NCBI GenBank assembly: GCA_021186555.1
Contig: JAJKFL010000011.1
Span: 35,596,923-35,660,922 of the forward strand
Reading direction: 5' to 3'
Source of the DNA: Reticulitermes speratus
Lineage: Eukaryota; Arthropoda; Insecta; Blattodea; Rhinotermitidae
DNA length: 64,000 nt
Within the stretch, counting starts at the first letter, position 1. Each line of letters begins with the position of its first letter. A program made the position numbers and the translations under genes. This document shows positions 58,384 to 64,000 of this stretch, piece by piece. The notes under the pieces are model-generated. The model was not told the DNA's origin. It did not search any database and saw only the letters and a list, made by a program, of their open reading frames with translations.

Positions 58384-59045
58384 ATGTTTAAAAAACCAAC
58401 AGAATGCACCCGAGTACACAACGCAGCACAAAACAAACACACCAGAACAACGCAGGAAATATTTACTAAATAGTGCCACCACAGTATACAAAACCAACTC
58501 CAAATAGCACAGTCCTTCTTGAGAAGCTAACAGGTCGTCAGCTAGTCAAGAAATTCCCCGCGTTTTATGGAACCCGAAGGTTCATTACTGCACTCACAAC
58601 AGCCCGCCACCTGTCCCTATCCTGAGCCATATCAATCCAGTCCATGCCCCCCCATCCCACTTCTTGAAGATCCATTTTAATATTATCCTCCCATCTACGC
58701 CTGGGTCTTCCAAGTGCAGTATACAAAACCAAGAACCAAAAATAACCTGAGGGCGTGGAGTAATGCAACGATCCCTTCTGCTACATTTTTAATATTTCGA
58801 CACAAAATTCAACGAATTTTAAGGATTTTATAAAACATTTTATACGTTTTTTAACTCTTCATTTTACAGTGATTGTAACAACAAGATATTGCACAATATT
58901 TAAATATGTATTAACTTTAGATGTGATGTAACGTAGTTTTGACCACCCTGAGGATGGTTTACGTAAACCGAAACACATGTAGGGGTTAATTAAGACATAT
59001 TAAAGTGAAAGTGAAGTGCATTGTGTTGGTTTTTTAAACATCGAA
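58384..59045. mobile_element. Foldback element with hammerhead-like core, interrupted by a LINE
   Basis: The inverted arms GATGTTTAAAAAACCAACA and complement lie at about 58384-58415 and 59013-59045. The core at 58948-58974 is CTGAGGA, a GGTTT/AAACC stem, GAAA, then ACACATGT. The LINE piece at 58502-58716 was inserted later. Confidence 0.7.
58502..58716 (-). mobile_element. LINE 3' fragment nested in a foldback element, with target duplication
   Basis: A minus-oriented LINE terminus of about 215 bp. CAGTATACAAAACCAA stands on both sides (near 58483-58498 and 58718-58733), a target duplication of about 16 bp. Confidence 0.85.
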
Positions 59046-59272
59046 CCACTTGCCATAATACTCAGAATATCAGTTGCAATTAAGCAAAATGACCACATTT
59101 TGCACTCAAAAGGGTCACACCTTGCAGCTTTACATGTTACCGATAGCACATTAATGCAGTCAGAAGGAACTGAAGTATCAGTTCGTATTACCCCATGATG
59201 TTAGAAAATTGTGATATCATGACCAGGTAGCACTAGCTGACTAAAGACCAAGTGTGAAATTGGTGCAACTCA

Positions 59273-59491
59273 CTATGAACTTGGCAGCACTTCCCACAGG
59301 CTCTGAATTGTAAAGCCATCTTTAAGTTTCTCGATAGCCAATCCTAGCTCTGGACTGTAAACAGGTTCACGGTCCTTCTTGTGTCCAGAATCGGCAAAAT
59401 ACGCCACAAACGCGTTTGACAGCTCATCACCTGTATCATCAATTTCCTGGACGTCCTCTGTCAGAGATGATGGTTCAGCACACGGCTCAAC
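59273..59491 (-). CDS. BBS5: BBS5, last coding exon
   Basis: BBS5 is a subunit of the BBSome, the coat complex that moves membrane proteins into and out of cilia; it binds phosphoinositides through two PH-like (DM16) domains. This exon starts after an acceptor ctgtgcag (minus) and ends with a stop at 59273-59275. It encodes the conserved C-terminus with [20 protein letters not shown], then [20 protein letters not shown] and WEVLPSS. Human BBS5 ends almost identically ([20 protein letters not shown]... LWEVMS). The first 30 residues ([20 protein letters not shown]) are the acidic, less conserved linker. Confidence 0.95.
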   Translation of the reverse strand, partial: VEPCAEPSSLTEDVQEIDDTGDELSNAFVAYFADSGHKKDREPVYSPELGLAIEKLKDGFTIQSLWEVLPSS

Positions 59492-59569
59492 CTGCACAGA
59501 AAGAACCACACTGTGTATTAACCCTCTCCATCCAAGACAGATATGCAGTACAGCCTCAAAATTCATCAA

Positions 59570-60115
59570 CGCCAATGTTAGAAACTTCGACCTTGCATAA
59601 TCACACATTTTAATGCTACTGTCTTGACCCTCCACGACTGGTTCTAACAAACTAGGATGAAACCACGTGGCTGGGGAGTCGGCTTCCCCCACTCTCCTGT
59701 TATTGTGCAAATCACTCTCAGCTCAGTCAAATTCTGTCTTTCATTAGTTAACGTTCATCCAGTGGTTTTATCATTCTGAAGATCTTTCCAACAAATACCA
59801 CAACTATCCTTCGATCCATCGACCAGTAAGTCACTATCAGTTTTAAAGGGTACCATCATACGATTGCATTTGAACGATGATTTTGTGCAAATGATTGTGA
59901 TGGAGATGTTACAACTGTTGCTCCATTTGGGAAACAAAATACAAAGTAGAAGACACTGTCGCAAATACTGCTGCAGTTTGCTTTTTAAGATCATTCTGTA
60001 ACTTTATTGTTGTATTTTGTAAAAGTTCCTGGAACTAAACACGCAGTTTTGTACTGATGTTCGCGGCAGTTTTATCGGTCCCAATTAATCACGAACATCA
60101 AAACTCTACCATTGC
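59570..60115. mobile_element. pogo/Tigger-like element, copy 3, in a BBS5 intron
   Basis: CGACTGGTTCTAACAAACTAG, GTGGCTGGGGAGTCGGC, CAAATCACTCTCAGCTC and the end CGGTCCCAATTAATCACGAA match the copies at 5803 and 8949. The left end is uncertain. Confidence 0.6.
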
Positions 60116-60234
60116 GTAGACTGACGTTGCGTTGTTAAGTAATAATTTAGTAATTACTGAATGGCCACTATCTGTCACACACATTTTTGGTATATCTTAT
60201 GGTTTCCAGGATACTTAAACAACAGGGCACAAAT

Positions 60235-60450
60235 GTTTTTGAAGATGTAAGTCCTTTCAGATGTGATGCTGTGTCGATGAGTGAGCAGCTTCTGACGGTT
60301 CAGAGGATCATAGCACCTTCATCTTCAGGGTCAAGCAGTCCATAAAGAGTGACTCTTTAACCCTGAAGACCAAGGAACTACAATCCTTCAAAACACTCGG
60401 CACTACTCATCCATTGACACAGCATCACATCCCAGAGGACCTCAAGCTTC
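60235..60450. mobile_element. Decayed foldback relatives in a BBS5 intron
   Basis: GATGCTGTGTCGATGAG and CATTGACACAGCATCACAT are inverted around CTTCATCTTCAGGGTC / ACCCTGAAGACC, the remnants of paired cores. A similar arrangement is at about 61945-62110, and another at about 53310-53530 in the unknown gene. Confidence 0.5.
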
Positions 60451-60569
60451 AGAAATACCACCGTGGGCACCTCAATTCTCGCACGGGAGAGAATACATCA
60501 GATCTGTTCCGTTATGTGCACATTTTCCGGCTTGAATGTCAATGTCTTGTTACTGACTGTCACACTTAC

Positions 60570-60761
60570 CTGCTCTCCAACCTTGAACTGCACCCCAAAC
60601 AAGGGCACTTGTCCATATACTTTCTGCAGGGATAGTAACTCCTTATGGACAGACTGCAACTTCTCCTTAGGGTCAATCCTGAACCCCAGCACGTAGCCAC
60701 CACAAGACTCCACACATTCCACAACCAGTGCTGGGCCAAATTTGGACTCACGAATTCTCAC
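60570..60761 (-). CDS. BBS5: BBS5, exon encoding the end of the second PH-like domain
   Basis: A 64-codon exon with clean borders (ttatgttag acceptor; GTAAGT donor from 60569). It encodes VRIRESKFGPALVVECVESC, then GGYVLGFRIDPKEKLQSVHK and VYGQVPLFGVQFKVGEQ. It aligns with human [20 protein letters not shown] / [20 protein letters not shown]. Phase 0 at both ends. Confidence 0.95.
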
Positions 60762-61346
60762 CTAACATAAAAATGACGAGGCCTTTACGTGAAGAAATGT
60801 AACAGTCTCAATCCACTGATGGTTTTACAGGTCACCCAGTATACTACACTGATGGCATTACAAGTTAACTTATTTGCTGTAACCCCAACCATGTACCAGT
60901 CAGAAATGCAGTCACACCTGGTGACAGAGTTGAGATAATGTGCTTCCTGGGCAGAAAAAAACCAAGATACCCATGAAAATATCCATCCCAGTGCCAGTTC
61001 ATCCACCATAAATAACACACAGACTCTTTGAGTCTGAACATGGGTTTCTGTAAAAAGAAGCCAGAAACTAACCATCACAGCCAACTCACAGTCTGTCTTC
61101 ATTAAACGCACAATGCACCTCAATTTATCCCCTCAACAGCACCTGACTGACTTTTGTGCCATCTATTACATGTTACCCCTGTTACAAAGGTTACAAAGGT
61201 TACTTCCTAACAAAAAATAAAATGTGTGATCTAAGAAAGGTTACAGGCTGGGAAATCTTACTTACTGAACAAGCCTTGTAAGTTTGATGACATTGTTGTC
61301 AGTGGCAAACAGCTTCCAATTAACCAACAAAATGTGTTTTACTCAC

Positions 61347-61448
61347 GTGCATTATCTGCAGGTACGGAAGAGAGATGTTAAAATTCTCATTCATATCCGC
61401 AAACCATACCAGTCGGACATTCGTAATAATGAACGTGCCGAGATTTCC
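61347..61448 (-). CDS. BBS5: BBS5, exon encoding the start of the second PH-like domain
   Basis: A 34-codon exon reading [20 protein letters not shown], then [14 protein letters not shown], between an aacag acceptor and a GTGAGT donor at 61346. The human counterpart is [20 protein letters not shown] / DSFNVSIPYLQIRS. The TNVR(L/I)VW core is typical of DM16 repeats. Confidence 0.95.
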
Positions 61449-61713
61449 CTGTTAAATCAGGACAGAAATTCTGTGTAAAACATACACCCAAGAAGTTCTA
61501 ACGATTCTTCTAATATTAACAGTCTTAAGAGCTCCTTGAACATACTTGCCAGTGAGCTGGATGCAACCCACAGCTGCTCTCGATAATTAGAACATAAAAT
61601 TTTCTGTCCCTGCTCAAACTCAAACTCCAGTTCCTTGGTCATCCCATCTGTACCCTAAAGACTATACTGGGTAAGCTATCTTAGAGTGGACAAAATGTCC
61701 TATTGTACATCAC

Positions 61714-61849
61714 CTGATCACTAGAGAGATTCCAGACCCCTGGTACAGTTGTGTACAACTGTTCAAGCGGTAGGATCTTCAGTTGCTTGTTGTGAATGAT
61801 GGCTCCTCGCAGCTTAAGTTCTCGGTACATCCTGGAGGACATATAAGCC
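61714..61849 (-). CDS. BBS5: BBS5, exon between the two PH-like domains
   Basis: After the acceptor ttgcag the first base completes a Lys codon. The frame reads [20 protein letters not shown], then [20 protein letters not shown] and LSSDQ, with donor GTGATG from 61713. It aligns with human [20 protein letters not shown] / [25 protein letters not shown]. Phase 2 in, phase 0 out. Confidence 0.95.
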
Positions 61850-61862
61850 CTGCAATACAGGT

Positions 61863-62945
61863 CAGGCCACTGTTACACCATGACACAAAACGACCGTCCA
61901 GTGATCTCCAAAACGCTCGTTGCTCAAGGTTCAAGTCTTTAAGAGTCATGATGCTGTGTTGAGCAGTTCAAGAAGAACAGCTATAGGCAGCTGAAGATGA
62001 AGGAACTACGGTCTTTAACATGCCGGGAACTACCAGCCCAATGACACAGCATCACATTCCAGAAGACTTGAATCTTTAGCAACACTGCTGTAAGAATCTT
62101 TTAAATCATCTGACGCGGCTGATGGCCCGAGAAGACTACATTAAAACTGCTGTAAGAACCTCACATCTCACAATCTTTGCTCAAGGTATTCAAAGCAGAC
62201 ATAACGTAGTAATTCAGACATGCATTACACTATTACGAAGACGTGTGTACGATGTATAGAAGGCATCACCCCACATTCCAACAAAAATACCATTACCCAA
62301 AGCCAATATTTAGCCACCAGCACCACTATAATGGAGGATTTAGATCCCGTATTCCCAGATGATGAAAGTTAATAATGGTACATAGAAACAGTAAAAATAA
62401 TTTAGCACAGGCCCATACGCACTTCTTCACACATATCTCAAGCCTGCTTCATGAACCTTTAAACAACATATTTGCATAAAAAACCACCCCTAGAAATGAA
62501 TTTTATATATTTAGCCAATAAGGAAATTTAATGTATTTTTAGGACATGCTGCATAATCTCTGTTTTATTTTCCACAACATGCCATTTGTTTCATAATTTT
62601 ATCTTTCTCTGTTCAAATAATACTCACGTTTTTCATAAACCACATGCTATAATTTAAGTACCAATCCAGTTGTTTAAAGGTTAAATAGTTACTGCAGAAA
62701 AAAAGTGTTTTGAATGGAAACTGCAGAGAAAGCAAAACACATATTTTATGTCCAATACACTTTCTCCATACCCTTATGGTTGCTGTACTAATTAAAGAAG
62801 TGTGATGTGCATGTTTCTAGAACCGCATATTCAACAACAAACATCACCGTTTCCAACACGTGAAAATTACCAAACACATTGGTTTTCTTCGTATATGTGA
62901 AGATCATTGCAATCTCTTTTACGTGTACAGTGCAAATGTTTACAT
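61863..62945. other. BBS5 intron, no further exons seen
   Basis: Apart from the decayed foldback at 61945-62110 and a short arm-like piece (GACGCGGCTGATGGCCCGAGAAGACTA) at about 62112-62140, I see nothing supportable. Confidence 0.5.
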
Positions 62946-62947
62946 AC

Positions 62948-63075
62948 TTGTGTATTCCCATCACAGATGTGAAGTGTCTTGAATTCCCTGCTATTAGATT
63001 TGTAAAAATGAACTCAAATCTCGTGTTGTTTGATTTGGTAAGAATGTGGAGTGCCTCTGTCACTCCTCGGAGTTG
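62948..63075 (-). CDS. BBS5: BBS5, exon encoding the end of the first PH-like domain (5'-most in window)
   Basis: The exon follows ttcttttag and reads [20 protein letters not shown], then [20 protein letters not shown] and IH, with donor GTATGT from 62947. The human match is [20 protein letters not shown] / [20 protein letters not shown]. The five exons give 258 residues, equal to about residues 93 to the end of the 341-residue human protein. The exons for the first ~90 residues were not found before 64000 and must lie to the right. Confidence 0.95.
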
Positions 63076-63295
63076 CTAAAAGAATTAAAAACACAGCTGT
63101 AATGAACTGTTACTACACAGTGCAGTAAGATCTTTTGAGAATGCGTACTCAGGTGGGAGATATGTGGCCCATAACACATAAGTTCACTTTACAGGAAACA
63201 TGTCTTAATGTAACTCACTGTATTTCCAGGCAATTTCATGTAATGGTGTCAGAAGAACATAAGGAAAGGACAAATAGATAAAAAAAAGCATAAGA

Positions 63296-63332
63296 AAGAA
63301 AGAAAAGAAAGAAAGAAAGAAAGAAAGAAAGA
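63296..63332 (+). repeat. (GAAA)n microsatellite
   Basis: About nine tandem GAAA units, slightly interrupted, upstream of the BBS5 exon at 62948-63075. Confidence 0.9.
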
Positions 63333-63466
63333 TGTGTCATACCTAAAAACAGTGCATACCAGTCACTGTACAGGGTAATACAGTCCACAGTTCCAAAGTT
63401 CCATTTGACAAAGTATGTACATGTGTACACTATACAAGCTAAAGTTCTGCATTCTGTTGTGGGACT

Positions 63467-63735
63467 GTTTTTTTTTTTGTATGGCTCGACAGCCCTATAT
63501 GGGCCTGGGCCTCCTCGTTTCGTCGAGGTTTCATGGTCACACACATTTGAGACACACCACACTTGGTAGGACTCCTCTGGACGAGGGACCAGCTCGTCGC
63601 AGAGACCTCTACCTGACATCACACAACACTCACAACAGACAGACATCCATGACCCCGGTGGGATTCGAACCCACGATCCTAGTAAGCGAGCGGCCGAAGA
63701 CCCACGCCTTAGACCGCACGGCCACTGGGATCGGC
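63467..63735 (-). mobile_element. SINE family 3, full length with target duplication
   Basis: The minus-strand tRNA-like head (GCCGATCCCAGTGGCCGTGC, B box GGGTTCGAATCCCACC) is followed by the family body and an oligo(A) end. TGTTGTGGGACT at 63455-63466 and 63736-63747 is an exact 12-bp duplication. It lies in a BBS5 intron. Confidence 0.9.
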
Positions 63736-64000
63736 TGTTGTGGGACTATACCTCCTATAAAATATAAATTAAAAAAACCTTTACTCACTACAGCACCAAG
63801 CAGGGACGTTGACATGACCAACACCCTCCCAGCCAAAACACAAAATTTAGAAATTAAGGTTGAGACATGATTTCATAATGCTTACAGGACAGCCTCCCAA
63901 GTCATAGTGAATTTCCAGATAAATGGAAAGAGGGCTTAGGTACAGTGAAAGGGACGGGAAGGGGGACAGAGGGGAACAGAGAAGGGGGAGTCTACACTGC

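Noticed and set aside
63341..63440. Upstream BBS5 exon on the minus strand
   Set aside because: The translated sequence does not resemble residues 1-90 of BBS5, and the splice sites do not give a compatible phase.

Overview
The window looks like repeat-rich nuclear DNA from a hemimetabolous insect. A cockroach or termite is my best guess, judged from the gene structures, the tRNA-derived SINEs and the LINE tail; this is an inference from pattern, not a database match. Coding exons are small islands joined by GT-AG introns, and most of the DNA is transposons, foldback elements and tandem repeats. Nothing bacterial or viral was recognised.

Three genes can be supported. (1) On the minus strand at 282-3470 lies the 5' end of a katanin p60 gene (KATNAL1-like): a leader exon, the MIT-domain exon and two linker exons, with the AAA+ ATPase domain beyond the left edge. 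(2) On the plus strand at 21791-54382 is a chain of nine exons whose splice phases all agree. It sums to 7377 nt, an uninterrupted frame of 2458 codons plus stop. The protein is large, Ser/Thr/Lys-rich and mostly disordered, and I do not recognise it. It contains a 29-copy octapeptide array and three SxIP motifs of the kind that bind the microtubule plus-end protein EB1. (3) On the minus strand at 59273-63075 are the last five exons of BBS5, a BBSome subunit, with the first ~90 residues beyond the right edge. Katanin severs microtubules and BBS5 serves cilia; the SxIP motifs hint that the middle gene is also cytoskeletal, but this is only a hint.

Layout: 1-3600 katanin; 3600-21790 intergenic or far-upstream DNA with an AT-rich block, LINE, SINE and pogo-like copies, and tandem arrays of 39, 35 and 28 bp; 21791-42637 the long introns of the unknown gene, carrying arrays of 70, 45, 39 and 42 bp plus Harbinger, mariner, SINE and LINE copies; 42638-54382 its main coding exons; 54383-59272 a repeat-rich spacer; 59273-64000 BBS5.

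The most striking non-genic feature is a family of foldback insertions with hammerhead-ribozyme-like cores (CTGANGA, a stem-loop, then GAAAC), often as head-to-head pairs and several with clear target-site duplications. They resemble the minimal hammerheads described for Penelope-like retroelements. At least a dozen foldbacks occur, including one that encloses a 14-unit minisatellite. Every well-formed core carries one extra base between CTGANGA and stem II.
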